From contig NZ_CP029161.1 of the NCBI RefSeq assembly GCF_003096055.1, forward strand, positions 372,001-436,000: a stretch of DNA of 64,000 nucleotides, in the 5' to 3' direction. Positions 1-10,254 of this stretch are shown here, in pieces. The notes beneath the pieces were generated by a model. That model was not told where the DNA came from. It saw only the letters and a program-made list of their open reading frames with translations, and did not search any database. Every line of letters begins with the position of its first letter. Position 1 is the first letter of the stretch. Made by a program: the position numbers and the translations under genes. The stretch comes from Buchnera aphidicola (Melanaphis sacchari). Its GTDB lineage: Bacteria; Pseudomonadota; Gammaproteobacteria; Enterobacterales; Enterobacteriaceae.

Positions 1-68
1 ATTTACATCATAATAATTTACATCATAATAATTTACATCATAATAATTTACATCATAATAATTTACAT
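1..68. repeat. 15-bp tandem repeat upstream of map
   Basis: The unit atttacatcataata is repeated exactly four times (1-60), followed by a partial fifth copy of 8 bases before it diverges. The array begins at the window edge, so more copies may lie outside. It sits in the intergenic DNA before map; in Buchnera the neighbour on the other side is usually divergent rpsB (not visible here). The rest of the gap, 69-238, is AT-rich with no clear element. There are no spacers, so it is not a CRISPR array. Short AT-rich minisatellites like this are probably slippage products. Confidence 0.9.
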
Positions 69-238
69 TATTTCTTAATAAAAGTAATAACTATTCTAAA
101 ATGAGTTTTAATAAAAAGTGATAACAATAAATATTAAAAAAATATTTTAATCGAAAATTTTATTTAAATATTTAAAATCGTTCAATAAATGATAATAAAA
201 ATACAACTTAAATTTTATTAAAAAAATTTGGCTAAAAT

Positions 239-1027
239 ATGATGAATTACACAATAAAAACAGAAACAGAAATAAAAAAAATGCGCAAATCTGGAAAATT
301 AGCAGCAGAAGTGTTAGAAATGATTGAAAAATATGTTCAACCTGATGTAAGTACAGAAGAAATCAATAATATTTGTCATGATTTTATTAAAAAAAGAAAT
401 GCTATCCCGGCATGTTTAGGATACCACGGTTTTCCAAAATCTGTTTGTATTTCTATAAATGATGTTGTATGTCACGGAATCCCAAGCAAAAAAGAAATAT
501 TAAAAAAAGGAGATATAGTTAATATTGATGTTACTGTTATAAAAGACAACTATTTTGCAGATACTTCTAGAATGTTTTTCGTTGGAGAAACAAATCAATT
601 GTGTAAAAAATTATGTAAAATTACTCAAGAAAGTTTATATGCATCACTTAATATTATAAAACCGAAAATACCATTTTATAAAATCGGTGAAATTATTCAA
701 AATTACGTTGAAAAAAACAACTTTTCAATTGTTAGGGAATATTGTGGTCATGGTATCGGATCAAAATTTCATGAACCACCAAACGTGCTTCATTACAAAA
801 GTTGTAATAATATTTTTTTCGAAAAGGGTATGATTTTTACAATAGAACCTATGGTTAATGCAGGTCATTCTGCTGTTGAATGCATGAAAGATGGTTGGAC
901 TGTGCGAACAAAAGATCGTTCTTTATCTGCACAATATGAACATACTATATTAGTAACAGAAGAAGGGTGCGATGTTTTAACATGGCAAAAAAATGAAAAA
1001 ATACCTTCAAAATTTATTAATAGGTAA
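239..1027 (+). CDS. map: methionine aminopeptidase type I
   Basis: Removes the N-terminal Met from nascent proteins in the cytoplasm; metal-dependent. The 262-residue protein aligns end to end with E. coli Map (264 aa). The dinuclear metal ligands are present: D97 (NIDVTV), D108 (FADTS), H171 (YCGHGIG), E203 (TIEPMVN) and E234 (QYEHT), plus substrate-site H79. Two consecutive ATGs (239 and 242) make the exact start ambiguous by one residue. It is followed by dapD after 63 bp on the same strand. No oddities. Confidence 0.97.
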   Translation: MMNYTIKTETEIKKMRKSGKLAAEVLEMIEKYVQPDVSTEEINNICHDFIKKRNAIPACLGYHGFPKSVCISINDVVCHGIPSKKEILKKGDIVNIDVTVIKDNYFADTSRMFFVGETNQLCKKLCKITQESLYASLNIIKPKIPFYKIGEIIQNYVEKNNFSIVREYCGHGIGSKFHEPPNVLHYKSCNNIFFEKGMIFTIEPMVNAGHSAVECMKDGWTVRTKDRSLSAQYEHTILVTEEGCDVLTWQKNEKIPSKFINR

Positions 1028-1090
1028 ATTATTAAAAAATTTTTTTTTATTTATTTAAAAAATTAAATAAAACTACAGAGTAATTTAAAT

Positions 1091-1915
1091 ATGAAGAAAT
1101 TTAAAGAAATTATTGAAAATTTTTATTCCAAAAAAAATGAAGCCAATATTACAAAAATTGATAATCAAGTTCAAGAAACTATCTATCATATAATTCATCT
1201 TTTAAACATTGGGAAACTAAGAATTTCCGAAAAAAAAAATAATGTCTGGATTACTCATGAGTGGTTAAAAAAAGCAATTTTACTATACATGTATTTTAAA
1301 AAAAATAAAATATTTTCAGGAAAATATAATAATTACTACGATAAAATACCTTTAAAATACCAGGAATATACAAAAGAACAATTTAAGAAAGAAGGTGTCA
1401 GAATTGTTCCCCCTGCTACTGTAAGATATGGTGCATTTATTAATTCAAATACTATTATTATGCCATCTTATATCAATATTGGTTCATATATAGATCAAGG
1501 AACAATGATAGACACTTGGGCCACTGTAGGATCCTGCGCTCAAATTGGAAAAAACGTTCATTTGTCGGGAGGAGCTGGTATTGGTGGAGTTTTAGAACCT
1601 TTACAAAATAATCCTACAATTATCGAGGATAATTGTTTTATTGGTGCGCGTTCTGAGATAGTAGAAGGAGTTATTATAGAACAAGGCTCAGTAATTTCTA
1701 TGGGAGTTTTTATTGGAAAAAGTACAAAAATTTATGATAGAGAAACAGGAGAAATTTTTTATGGAAAAGTTCCAGCTAATTCTGTAGTAGTTTCTGGAAG
1801 CTTGCCATCAGAAAATAAAAAATATAGTCTTTATGCGGCAATTATCGTTAAAAAAGTTGATTCTAAAACACTCAAGAAAGTCGAAATTAACCAATTATTA
1901 CGTAATATTAAATAA
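1091..1915 (+). CDS. dapD: tetrahydrodipicolinate N-succinyltransferase
   Basis: Transfers succinyl from succinyl-CoA to tetrahydrodipicolinate in the succinylase route to meso-diaminopimelate and lysine, needed both for peptidoglycan and for lysine supply. The 274 residues equal the E. coli length. The N-terminal helical part is followed by a left-handed beta-helix of hexapeptide repeats (around residues 108-210, with [20 protein letters not shown] and [14 protein letters not shown]), the trimer and active-site region of the family. It is read with map and ends at a hairpin shared with convergent degP. Confidence 0.97.
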   Translation: MKKFKEIIENFYSKKNEANITKIDNQVQETIYHIIHLLNIGKLRISEKKNNVWITHEWLKKAILLYMYFKKNKIFSGKYNNYYDKIPLKYQEYTKEQFKKEGVRIVPPATVRYGAFINSNTIIMPSYINIGSYIDQGTMIDTWATVGSCAQIGKNVHLSGGAGIGGVLEPLQNNPTIIEDNCFIGARSEIVEGVIIEQGSVISMGVFIGKSTKIYDRETGEIFYGKVPANSVVVSGSLPSENKKYSLYAAIIVKKVDSKTLKKVEINQLLRNIK

Positions 1916-1923
1916 AATAAAAA

Positions 1924-1941
1924 CCGCCCTTATTTGGGCGG
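1924..1941. terminator. hairpin terminator between dapD and degP
   Basis: Perfect 6-bp GC stem CCGCCC/GGGCGG with loop TTATTT, very GC-rich for this genome. Read on the minus strand the stem is followed by TTTTTATTTT, a good U-tract, so it most clearly terminates degP; on the plus strand the tail is ATATAAAATTTTTT, so it may also serve dapD. Confidence 0.8.
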
Positions 1942-1962
1942 ATATAAAATTTTTTAAACTTT

Positions 1963-3393
1963 TTATTCGCTTACTAAATAAATATTATTATTTCCACGTT
2001 TTACACTGAAAACCAATATACTTGGTTTAGAATGCAAATAGCTTTTCAAATCTTCTAAATTATTTACTTTTTTTTGATTAATCTGAAAAATAATATCATT
2101 TTTCTTAAAACCAATCCTAGATGCAGAAGTATTTAATTTAACACTTTGTACTTTTACACCTTTCTCTTTATTTAAAGAATAATTAATCAAATCCGCACCT
2201 TCAATACCTTTATAAACATCTCCCAAACTCACGGTTTGTTTTAAAGATGGTTTTAATTCAACAATAACATTTTTAGTGATTCCATTACGGAACACACCTA
2301 ATTCCATTTTAGTAGATACCGGTAATGAACCCACTTCAGCTCTTAATGCAGAAAAACTAGAAATATGTTTTTTATTTAAAGATACTATTATATCACCGGC
2401 TCGAATTCCAGCTTGAAAAGCAGAAGAATTAGGCAATACCTGACTAACAAAAGCTCCTTTTTGAACCTTTATTTTCATTATTTTTGCTAAATCTGAATTT
2501 AATTCCATCCCTATTATACCTAATTCACCTCTTCTTACTTGTCCAAACTGAACCATTTGAGCTGTAAGATTTTTTACCATATTGCCGGGAATAGCAAAAC
2601 CAATGCCAATATTTCCACCATCTGGAGCCAATATTGCCGTATTAATTCCTATTAATTCGCCATTTAAATTAACTAATGCTCCCCCGGAATTACCGCGATT
2701 AATTGCTGCGTCAGTCTGAATAAAATTTTCATAATGTTCAATATTAAGACCACTTCTTCCTAAAGCAGAAATAATTCCAGATGTCACAGTTTCCCCAAGA
2801 CCATACGGATTACCAATAGCTACAGTATAATCTCCTACCCTTAAATTATCTGAATCAGCAATTTTTATTGCGCTTAAATTTTTTGCATTTTTTAATTTTA
2901 TTAGAGCAATATCAGAACGTGAATCTTTTCCAATTATTTGAGCATTATAACGACGTCCATCGCTTAATTGTACTTCAATTTTATTCGCGTTTTCTACAAC
3001 ATGATTATTAGTAACTGCATAACCTTCTTTCGAATCAATAATAACTCCTGAACCTAATGCATGAAACTTTTCATGAGTACTATCAGAATTAGGATTAAAA
3101 CGACAAAAAGGTGAATTTCGAAAAGGTGAATTTCCTTGACAAAAAGGAGAATGATCACCAAAAAATGGTTTAAATTGATGCGGTACACGAGATGTATGCA
3201 CCACAGTACTACCTTCAATATTAATACTAATTACTGAAGGCATTACTTTTTCTAACATAGGTGCTAAACTAGGAACTACTTGTCCAGAAGATATGTTTTT
3301 AGTAGGAATTAAACTATTCCAAGACATTCCAAAAATTATAAATAAAATTGAAATAATCATTATCCCACTTGATATTATATTTGTTTTTTTCAT
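1963..3393 (-). CDS. degP: periplasmic serine protease/chaperone Do
   Basis: Periplasmic quality-control protease (HtrA/DegP). The 476-residue protein matches the E. coli precursor in length and numbering: catalytic triad H131 (NNHVVENA), D161 (SDIALIKL) and S236 (RGNSGGAL). An N-terminal hydrophobic signal segment (residues about 10-23) is followed by a regulatory loop with two cysteines (C85, C97), the trypsin-like domain, and two PDZ domains (about 285-375 and 390-476). It is monocistronic and convergent with dapD. The start is the ATG preceded by a GAAAGAAAT-type ribosome site. Confidence 0.97.
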   Translation of the reverse strand: MKKTNIISSGIMIISILFIIFGMSWNSLIPTKNISSGQVVPSLAPMLEKVMPSVISINIEGSTVVHTSRVPHQFKPFFGDHSPFCQGNSPFRNSPFCRFNPNSDSTHEKFHALGSGVIIDSKEGYAVTNNHVVENANKIEVQLSDGRRYNAQIIGKDSRSDIALIKLKNAKNLSAIKIADSDNLRVGDYTVAIGNPYGLGETVTSGIISALGRSGLNIEHYENFIQTDAAINRGNSGGALVNLNGELIGINTAILAPDGGNIGIGFAIPGNMVKNLTAQMVQFGQVRRGELGIIGMELNSDLAKIMKIKVQKGAFVSQVLPNSSAFQAGIRAGDIIVSLNKKHISSFSALRAEVGSLPVSTKMELGVFRNGITKNVIVELKPSLKQTVSLGDVYKGIEGADLINYSLNKEKGVKVQSVKLNTSASRIGFKKNDIIFQINQKKVNNLEDLKSYLHSKPSILVFSVKRGNNNIYLVSE

Positions 3394-3592
3394 TATTTCT
3401 TTCTCGCAAATTACACTTTAATTCTAATAAATTAAAATTACTGCTAAGTAAATAATATAAGTTTTTAGTATACACTTCATCTCCTATTAACTCCATTAAT
3501 CGTTATACGAAAAGTTTTAATTTTTGATAAATATTTTTATACATAATAAAATTTATTTCCTTAAAACTACTAACAAGAGTAAATATATATTT

Positions 3593-4636
3593 ATGATCTT
3601 TAATATCATATTCAATATTTTTTTATCCATATTAATATTTTTTGCATGTATCAATCAAAAAAATTCACACTTTAGTGAGGTAAAATTTACTAAATTAACA
3701 GGAAAAACAATGGGAACATATTGGCAAATAAAAGTTCCTATTTTAAAAAATAAAATAGATAAAATATACATAAATAATTTAATAAAAAAAAATTTAAAAA
3801 AAGATGAGAAATTACTATCTCCTTGGTACAAAAATTCTTTAGTTTCGAAATTTAATCAACTAAAAAAAAATAAATTACTAAAAATTAATAAAGATTTTTT
3901 AAAAATTCTATTAACCGCTATAAAGATAAACAAAAAAACACATGGAAAACTAGATATAACTATTGGTACATTAATTGATATGTGGGGATTTGGTACCAAA
4001 GAAAAACCATTAATTTTTCCCTCTTTAAATACAATAAAAAAAAATATAAATTTTTCTGGAAATCGACATCTAAAAATAATTGATAATGTTAATGGAGTAT
4101 ATATAAAAAAAGATATAAATAACTTAAAAATAAATCTTTCTACTTTAGGAGAGGGTTTTTCAACAGATCATATATCTTCAATTCTTACCAAGAAAGGCAT
4201 AAAACAACATACTATTTCAATAGGAGGAACTGTACTAGTCAAAGCAAAAAATAATGAAAACGCTAAAATTATTGCAATTCAAAAACCTACTGATAAAATG
4301 AAGTCCATTCAATTACTCATTAAATTAAAAAACAAATCAATTAGTACAGCAGGAAATTACAGAAATTATTATTTTTTAAATGGAAAACATATTTCTCATA
4401 TTATTGATCCCCAAAACGGAATGCCTATTAATAATCAATTGGTTTCAGTAAGTGTTATATCATCAACTGCTCTAGAAGCTGATAGTTGGGATACTGCTTT
4501 GTTAGTATTAGGTTTTAAAAAAGCAAAAATATTAGCTTTAAAAGAGAATTTAGCTGTATGTTTAATCATAAAAAATAAAAATAAATTTTTAACTTGGCTT
4601 TCTCCTAATTTTAAAAAATTTTTGATTAAAAAATAA
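3593..4636 (+). CDS. apbE: FAD:protein FMN transferase (ApbE lipoprotein)
   Basis: Covalently attaches FMN to threonine of target flavoproteins on the outer face of the inner membrane. From the ATG at 3593 the protein has 347 residues (E. coli 351); an upstream TTG at 3524 would add 23 residues before the signal peptide and is less likely. The signal segment ends in a lipobox-like FFAC with Cys19. Family motifs are visible: GKTMGTYWQIK, LDITIGTLIDMWGFG and the metal-binding TALEADSWDTALLVLG. In Buchnera the likely substrates are subunits of the Rnf complex (inference; rnf is not in the window). The usual AKG before the Asp is replaced by GEG. Confidence 0.9.
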   Translation: MIFNIIFNIFLSILIFFACINQKNSHFSEVKFTKLTGKTMGTYWQIKVPILKNKIDKIYINNLIKKNLKKDEKLLSPWYKNSLVSKFNQLKKNKLLKINKDFLKILLTAIKINKKTHGKLDITIGTLIDMWGFGTKEKPLIFPSLNTIKKNINFSGNRHLKIIDNVNGVYIKKDINNLKINLSTLGEGFSTDHISSILTKKGIKQHTISIGGTVLVKAKNNENAKIIAIQKPTDKMKSIQLLIKLKNKSISTAGNYRNYYFLNGKHISHIIDPQNGMPINNQLVSVSVISSTALEADSWDTALLVLGFKKAKILALKENLAVCLIIKNKNKFLTWLSPNFKKFLIKK

Positions 4637-4720
4637 AATCCTTAAAAAATTTAATTTTTTCTCAATTGATTGATAATATTTAATATATTTGCAATAATAA
4701 AAAATACTATTCTTATTTTT

Positions 4721-4770
4721 TAATGTATTAAACATTTACTAAAAACTAAACTAAAGCAACTAATACATTA
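4721..4770. repeat. inverted repeat upstream of ilvI
   Basis: TAATGTATTA (4721-4730) and its exact reverse complement TAATACATTA (4761-4770) are separated by 30 bases in the 283-bp gap between apbE and ilvI. It could be a weak apbE terminator or part of the ilvI control region. At this base composition a 10-bp match may also be chance. I see no other clear element in the gap except the strong ilvI ribosome site. Confidence 0.35.
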
Positions 4771-4919
4771 GAAAACTAATACACATTTTTATTGTTTTAA
4801 AAATAAAGAGTTCTTAAATTACATTATTTTAAAATTTATATTAATAAAAATGTTCACAATAAACTAAAAAATAAGAAATAAGGAAAAACTAATCATTTAT
4901 CAGTATCCTGGAGGAAAAA

Positions 4920-6635
4920 ATGGAAATATTATCAGGAGCCGAAATGGTCATAAGATCATTAATTAGTCAAGGAATACAACATATATTTGGTTATCCTGGT
5001 GGTGCTGTACTAGATATTTATGATGCTTTAAAAACCGTTGGCGGAATTGAACATATTTTAGTACGACACGAACAAGCCGCTACACATATGGCTGACGGAT
5101 ATGCAAGATGTACTGGAAAAACAGGAGTCGTTTTGGTAACTTCTGGTCCAGGAGCTACAAATGCAATCACTGGTATCGCCACTGCTTATATGGATTCTAT
5201 TCCTATGGTAGTAATATCTGGACAAGTTGCTTCGTCATTAATTGGATACGATGCATTTCAAGAATGCGATATGATCGGTATATCTAGACCAATAGTAAAG
5301 CATAGTTTTCTTGTTAAGAAAACTGATGATATACCTATGGTTTTTAAAAAAGCCTTTTGGATAGCATCTACAGGTCGACCTGGACCTGTTGTAATTGATC
5401 TTCCGAAAGATATATTGAAAAAAACAAATAAATGTCATTTCCAATGGCCAGAAAATGTACACATTAGGTCTTATAATCCAACTACCAAAGGACATCAAGG
5501 ACAAATAAGAAAAGCGTTACGTATACTTTTAAAAGCAAATAAGCCTGTTATTTATGCTGGAGGAGGAGTGATTAGCTCTAATAGCAGTGATGAACTAAGG
5601 TTGCTTGCAGAAAAAATCAACTGCCCTGTTACAACATCATTAATGGGATTAGGTGCTTTCCCGGGAAATCACCCACAAAGCATTTCTATGTTAGGAATGC
5701 ATGGTACTTATGAAGCAAATATGACTATGCATAATGCAGATGTAATTTTTGCAATCGGTGTACGATTTGATGATCGAACAACAAATAATCTCAAAAAATA
5801 CTGCCCTCAAGCTACTATTCTACACATAGATATTGATCCAACATCAATTTCTAAGACAATTTCAGCAGATATACCTATTGTTGGAGATGCAAAATATGTT
5901 TTAAAAGAAATGATAGAGCTTTTAACGGAAGAAAAAAAAATTCATTCCTTAAAATCATGGTGGTCTTCTATAGCAGAATGGAAAAATATAAAAAGCTTAG
6001 ATTATAGTATGAAAAGTAAAAAAATAAAACCACAAAAAGTGATTCAAACTCTTTTTAAATTAACAAAAGGAAAATCTTATATTACCTCAGATGTAGGTCA
6101 ACATCAAATGTTTACTGCCTTGTATTACGCATTTAGCAAGCCAAGACGCTGGATTAATTCAGGAGGTTTAGGAACTATGGGGTTTGGTTTGCCCGCTGCT
6201 TTAGGAGTAAAATTAGCTTTACCTAAAGCCACTGTAATTTGCGTGACTGGAGACGGTAGTATTCAAATGAACATTCAAGAATTGTCTACAGCACGACAAT
6301 ATAATTTACCTATATTAATATTAAATCTTAATAATTCTTCTTTAGGTATGGTAAAACAATGGCAAGATATGATTTATTCCGGAAGACATTCTCATTCTTA
6401 TATGGATTCTCTGCCAGATTTTGTAAAACTAGTAGAATCATATGGACATGTTGGACTAAAAATAAATACCAATGAAGAATTAGAAGATAAAATGAAATTG
6501 GCATTAAAAAAACTATCTGAAGGAAATTTAGTTTTTTTAGATATTAATATAGATGATTCAGAGCATGTTTATCCCATGCAAATTCAAGGCGGCGGTATGA
6601 ATGAAATGTGGTTAAGGAAAAAAGAGGCGTTTTAA
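4920..6635 (+). CDS. ilvI: acetolactate synthase large subunit (isozyme III)
   Basis: ThDP- and FAD-dependent catalytic subunit that condenses two pyruvates to acetolactate (valine/leucine), or pyruvate with 2-oxobutyrate (isoleucine). The 571 residues include catalytic Glu51 ([16 protein letters not shown]), a central FAD/DHAP domain, and the C-terminal ThDP motif starting GDG at 444-446 and closing with NN about 25 residues later. The start is fixed by an unusually strong ribosome site, GGAGG at 4910-4914, five bases before ATG. ilvH follows after 3 bases, giving a two-gene operon. These are essential amino acids the aphid cannot make. Confidence 0.97.
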   Translation: MEILSGAEMVIRSLISQGIQHIFGYPGGAVLDIYDALKTVGGIEHILVRHEQAATHMADGYARCTGKTGVVLVTSGPGATNAITGIATAYMDSIPMVVISGQVASSLIGYDAFQECDMIGISRPIVKHSFLVKKTDDIPMVFKKAFWIASTGRPGPVVIDLPKDILKKTNKCHFQWPENVHIRSYNPTTKGHQGQIRKALRILLKANKPVIYAGGGVISSNSSDELRLLAEKINCPVTTSLMGLGAFPGNHPQSISMLGMHGTYEANMTMHNADVIFAIGVRFDDRTTNNLKKYCPQATILHIDIDPTSISKTISADIPIVGDAKYVLKEMIELLTEEKKIHSLKSWWSSIAEWKNIKSLDYSMKSKKIKPQKVIQTLFKLTKGKSYITSDVGQHQMFTALYYAFSKPRRWINSGGLGTMGFGLPAALGVKLALPKATVICVTGDGSIQMNIQELSTARQYNLPILILNLNNSSLGMVKQWQDMIYSGRHSHSYMDSLPDFVKLVESYGHVGLKINTNEELEDKMKLALKKLSEGNLVFLDINIDDSEHVYPMQIQGGGMNEMWLRKKEAF

Positions 6636-6638
6636 AAC

Positions 6639-7115
6639 ATGAGAAGAATTTTATCTATTCTTTTAGAGAATGAATCTGGAGCATTATCGCGAGTAATAGG
6701 ACTCTTTTCACAAAGAGGATACAATATAGAAACGATTACAGTGGCGCCAACCGAAGACCCTACACTTTCAAAAATGACAGTACAGACAGTAGGAAATGAA
6801 AAATCTATTGAACAAATTGAAAAACAACTACATAAATTAATTGATGTCTTAAGAGTTACAAAAATAGGCCAAAACTCTCATATAGAACGTGAAATTATGT
6901 TATTAAAAATAAAAATTAATAACTACAAAAATCATGATATTAAGCACGTCACTGAAATATTTAGAGGACAGATTATAGATATAACTTCTACAACATATGT
7001 CCTTCAGTTATCTGGAACTGCAAAAAAATTAGATTCTTTTTTAAAAATTATTCGCAACATATCAGAAATTATTGAAATTACTCGATCTGGAATTATTGGC
7101 ATTTCTCGAGGATAA
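6639..7115 (+). CDS. ilvH: acetolactate synthase small regulatory subunit
   Basis: Regulatory partner of IlvI; activates the catalytic subunit and in E. coli confers valine feedback inhibition. The 158 residues (E. coli 163) begin with an ACT domain (about 1-78: [37 protein letters not shown]) followed by the C-terminal small-subunit domain. The N-terminal Gly/Asn valine-site region is conserved. Start codon 3 bases after the ilvI stop implies translational coupling. The operon ends at the hairpin at 7212. Confidence 0.96.
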   Translation: MRRILSILLENESGALSRVIGLFSQRGYNIETITVAPTEDPTLSKMTVQTVGNEKSIEQIEKQLHKLIDVLRVTKIGQNSHIEREIMLLKIKINNYKNHDIKHVTEIFRGQIIDITSTTYVLQLSGTAKKLDSFLKIIRNISEIIEITRSGIIGISRG

Positions 7116-7211
7116 TTATTTAAAAAATACTTACATGTATAAAAAAATATTTCTTTCTAAAAAAAATTATTAATATAATTAATAATTATTAAAAAAATAA
7201 TTTTTTATTCA

Positions 7212-7250
7212 ACATGGTCATTTGGTTTTAAAATGACCGTGTGTATTTTT
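7212..7250 (+). terminator. rho-independent terminator of ilvIH
   Basis: Arms ACATGGTCATTT (7212-7223) and AAATGACCGTGT (7231-7242) pair over 12 bp with one G-T pair and a 7-nt loop, followed by GTATTTTT. It lies 97 bp after ilvH and just before rsmH, separating the amino-acid operon from the division cluster. Confidence 0.85.
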
Positions 7251-7303
7251 CCAATTCACAAATACATTCTATAATGTATATATATTTTCATAATAAATCC
7301 AAA

Positions 7304-8239
7304 ATGAATTTAAAAATTAAACATATTGCCGTAATGAAAAAAGAAGTTATTGAATCATTAAAAATTAAAAAAGATGGCATCTACATTGATAGTACATTTG
7401 GAATGGGTGGGCATTCTTCTTTAATATTAGAAAAAATAGGAAAAAGGGGGAAATTATACTCCTTTGACAAAGATCCATACTCTGTGTTTATTGGAAAAAA
7501 AATTCAAGATAAGCGTTTTTCTATTTTACATGAAAATTTTTCAAATATTTTAAATTATACACAATATAATAATATTGCAGGAAAGGTAAATGGAATTTTA
7601 TTTGATTTAGGAATATCTTCATTACAAATAGAAAATAAACAAAGAGGTTTCTCTTTTAAAAAAAACGGTCCCTTAGATATGAGAATGAACCAAAATTCTG
7701 GTATTTCAGCTGCAGATTGGTTATCTAAAAGCAGTATAGATGAAATTTCTTATGTATTAAAAAAATTTGGAGAAGAAAGATTTTCTAAAAAAATTGCATA
7801 TTCAATTAAAAATTATCAAAAGAAACAAAAAATAAAAAATACTTTTGAATTAGTAAATATTATAAAAAAATCAATACCTTATAATAAATTTAAACATTCA
7901 GCTAAAAGAACTTTTCAGGCAATTAGAATTTATATTAATCAAGAATTAAAAGAAATACAAATAGGATTAGAAAATTCTTTAAAAATATTAAAACCAGGAG
8001 GTCGACTCTTAGTTATTAGCTTTCATTCTTTAGAAGATAGAATAGTAAAACATTTTATGCTAAAAAATAGTCAAAAAGCAATTGTACCATATAGTATGCC
8101 TATTACAGAAAAAAAAATAAACCAATTAAAAAAATGTAAAATAAAAATTATTGATAGAATTTTACCAACTCATCAAGAAATAATAGAAAATCCTCGATCC
8201 CGTAGTTCTATACTTCGCATTGCAGAATTAAAAACATGA
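7304..8239 (+). CDS. rsmH: 16S rRNA m4C1402 methyltransferase
   Basis: S-adenosylmethionine-dependent N4-methylation of C1402 in 16S rRNA (formerly MraW/YabC). I place the start at ATG 7304, giving 311 residues (E. coli 313) and aligning [15 protein letters not shown] with the E. coli N-terminus; an upstream GTG at 7241 falls inside the ilvIH terminator. The SAM site [16 protein letters not shown] and the motifs [12 protein letters not shown] and LDMRMNQ are clear. It is the first gene of the division/cell-wall cluster (mraZ is missing) and overlaps ftsL by 4 bp (ATGA). Confidence 0.95.
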   Translation: MNLKIKHIAVMKKEVIESLKIKKDGIYIDSTFGMGGHSSLILEKIGKRGKLYSFDKDPYSVFIGKKIQDKRFSILHENFSNILNYTQYNNIAGKVNGILFDLGISSLQIENKQRGFSFKKNGPLDMRMNQNSGISAADWLSKSSIDEISYVLKKFGEERFSKKIAYSIKNYQKKQKIKNTFELVNIIKKSIPYNKFKHSAKRTFQAIRIYINQELKEIQIGLENSLKILKPGGRLLVISFHSLEDRIVKHFMLKNSQKAIVPYSMPITEKKINQLKKCKIKIIDRILPTHQEIIENPRSRSSILRIAELKT

Positions 8240-8480
8240 AAAACTACTATAATCTACCCAATATTATTAAAAATGATTTTCTAATGCATAGTAAAATACA
8301 TTTAATTTTATTATTTGCTATTATCATATCAGCTAATTCTATTGTAATAACAGTACAAAATACTCGATTGTTAATTTCTGAAGAAGAAGAGCTTATGTTA
8401 ATAAAAAAAAAAAAGATAATGAATGGAGAAATTTAATTCTGGAAAAAAATACATTAATTGATTACTACAGTCAAAATTAA
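8236..8480 (+). pseudogene. ftsL: cell division protein FtsL, frameshifted at A12
   Basis: Single-pass inner-membrane divisome protein. The open frame ends at 8436 after 66 residues; residues about 20-41 are the transmembrane helix, then TRLLISEEEE as in E. coli (HHTRLLTAQREQ). At the A12 run 8403-8414 the frame is lost; one extra A (or two fewer) gives DNEWRNLILEKNTL, matching E. coli IEWRNLILEENAL, and continues to TAA at 8478. Even restored, the protein (about 81 aa) lacks part of the E. coli coiled coil (121 aa). The run ends in-frame as A AAA AAG, the dnaX -1 slippery heptamer. It may be rescued by slippage or be decaying. Confidence 0.85.
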
Positions 8481-8540
8481 TCTTAACTTCAATAATAACA
8501 CATACTTTTAATTATCAAAAATTTTTAAAAAAGATATCTT

Positions 8541-10237
8541 ATGAACATACAAATAAAAAAAAATACTTTTAAAAAAAAAAATAAAATCTATATAAACTGG
8601 CGTTTTTTTACATTATTTAGTATTATTTTTTCATTTTTAATAATTTTAACATTACGTATAATATTTATTCAAGTATTTAATTCAAAAAAACTAACATATG
8701 AAGGTGATCGTAGAACATTAAGAACAGAATTAATTACGAATACAAGAGGTATTATTACTGATCGTTTAGGATATCCATTAGCAACAACTGTTTTAGTAAA
8801 TTCAGTATTTATCGATCCTAGTATTATAACTGATACAAAAAATATTATTAATAATATACGTTGGAAAGCGTTGTCAAAAATATTATCAACTTCATTAAAT
8901 AAAATCATATTTAATATTCATAAGCATCAAAAAAAAAATTTTTTTATTTAGCTAGACACATTACACTAGAAATTGGAGATTATATTAAAGCGTTAAAATT
9001 GCCTGGCGTTTTTTTGATAGAAGAATCAAAACGATATTATCCTTTCGGGAAAAATGCTGCTCAATTAATTGGCATAAATAATATAGATGGAGAGGGTATT
9101 GAAGGTATAGAAAAAAGTTTTAATACATCTTTAAAAGGAAGATCAGGAAAAAGACAAATAAGAAAAGATAATAAAGGCCGCATCATTGAAAAAAAATATT
9201 TGATTAAAAATTTTAACTCTAAAAACTTGACTTTGAGTATTAATAAGAAATTACAATTTATTGTATATCAACAATTACACCAATCAGTGATAAAAAATAA
9301 TGCAAACTCAGGAATTGCAGTTTTAATTGATATAAAAAGCAATGAAATATTAGCGATGGCTGTTAGTCCTTCATACAATCCAAATTATACACAATACATA
9401 ACATATTGCAATCTTCGTAATAAAGCTATTACAGATGTTTTTGAACCAGGTTCAACTATTAAACCAATTGTTATTATTTCAGCGCTAGAAAAAGGAATAA
9501 TCCAAAAAAACTCTATTATTGATACAAACCCTTATTTTATTAAAAAATATAAAATAAAAGATGTATCCTATCATAAAAAACTCGATATAACAGGAATATT
9601 ACAAAAATCTAGTAATGTTGGAATATCAAAAATTGCATTGTCCATACCTACTTCTGAATTAATTAATACTTATATTAAATTTGGATTAGGACAACCAACT
9701 AATTTAGGTTTAGTTGGAGAGCAAAAAGGATTTCTTCCTAAAAAAAATAATTTATCAAATTTAGAAAAAGCTACATTATCTTTTGGTTATGGATTCATGG
9801 TAACTCCACTTCAATTAGCACGATTATATTCAATTATTGGAAATTATGGAATTGATCATCCACTTTCTATAATTAAAATTAATCACCCATCAAAGAAAAA
9901 ACGCATTTTTCCCGAAAAATACGTTAAAAATGTATTAAAAATGATGGAAAAAACTGTTCAGCCTGGAGAAGGCGGAGCGCAAGCAGCGGTTCAAGGATAT
10001 CGTGTTGCTGTTAAAACAGGAACATCAAAAAAAATTGGAAATAAAGGGATTTATATTAGAAAATATATTGCATATACTGCTGGAATCGCGCCAGTTAGCG
10101 ATCCTAAATTCGCTTTAGTGATTATTATTGATGAACCAAAAGCAGGAAAGTATTATGGAGGAGCAGTAGCAGCGCCAGTATTCAGTAAAATTATGAAATT
10201 AGTATTAAAAACTATGAAAATACAACCAGATAAATAA
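8541..10237 (+). pseudogene. ftsI: PBP3 transpeptidase FtsI, frameshifted at A10/T7
   Basis: Septal peptidoglycan transpeptidase. The first frame (8541-8951) encodes the cytoplasmic tail, a transmembrane helix (about residues 23-44) and the start of the dimerization domain. The second (in frame from before 8999 to 10237) encodes the rest, including SxxK (EPGSTIKP), SSN (KSSNVG) and KTG (VKTGTSKK). The break is at AAAAAAAAAATTTTTTT (8929-8945); one inserted base restores [22 protein letters not shown], collinear with E. coli [23 protein letters not shown]. All catalytic motifs lie after the break and are intact, which argues for recent mutation or rescue by slippage rather than long decay. Confidence 0.9.
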
Positions 10238-10254
10238 TTAAAATAAAAAATCTT

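Noticed and set aside
1..68. CRISPR array
   Set aside because: Units are contiguous 15-mers without spacers and no cas genes are nearby.
3314..3496. Small minus-strand frame overlapping the degP start
   Set aside because: Out of frame with degP, no conserved features, and it covers the degP leader.
5238..5504. Open frame antisense to ilvI
   Set aside because: Lies wholly inside a strongly conserved gene on the other strand, no ribosome site and no recognisable domain.
7241..7303. GTG start for rsmH
   Set aside because: Falls in the ilvIH terminator tail and adds 21 residues not found in the family.
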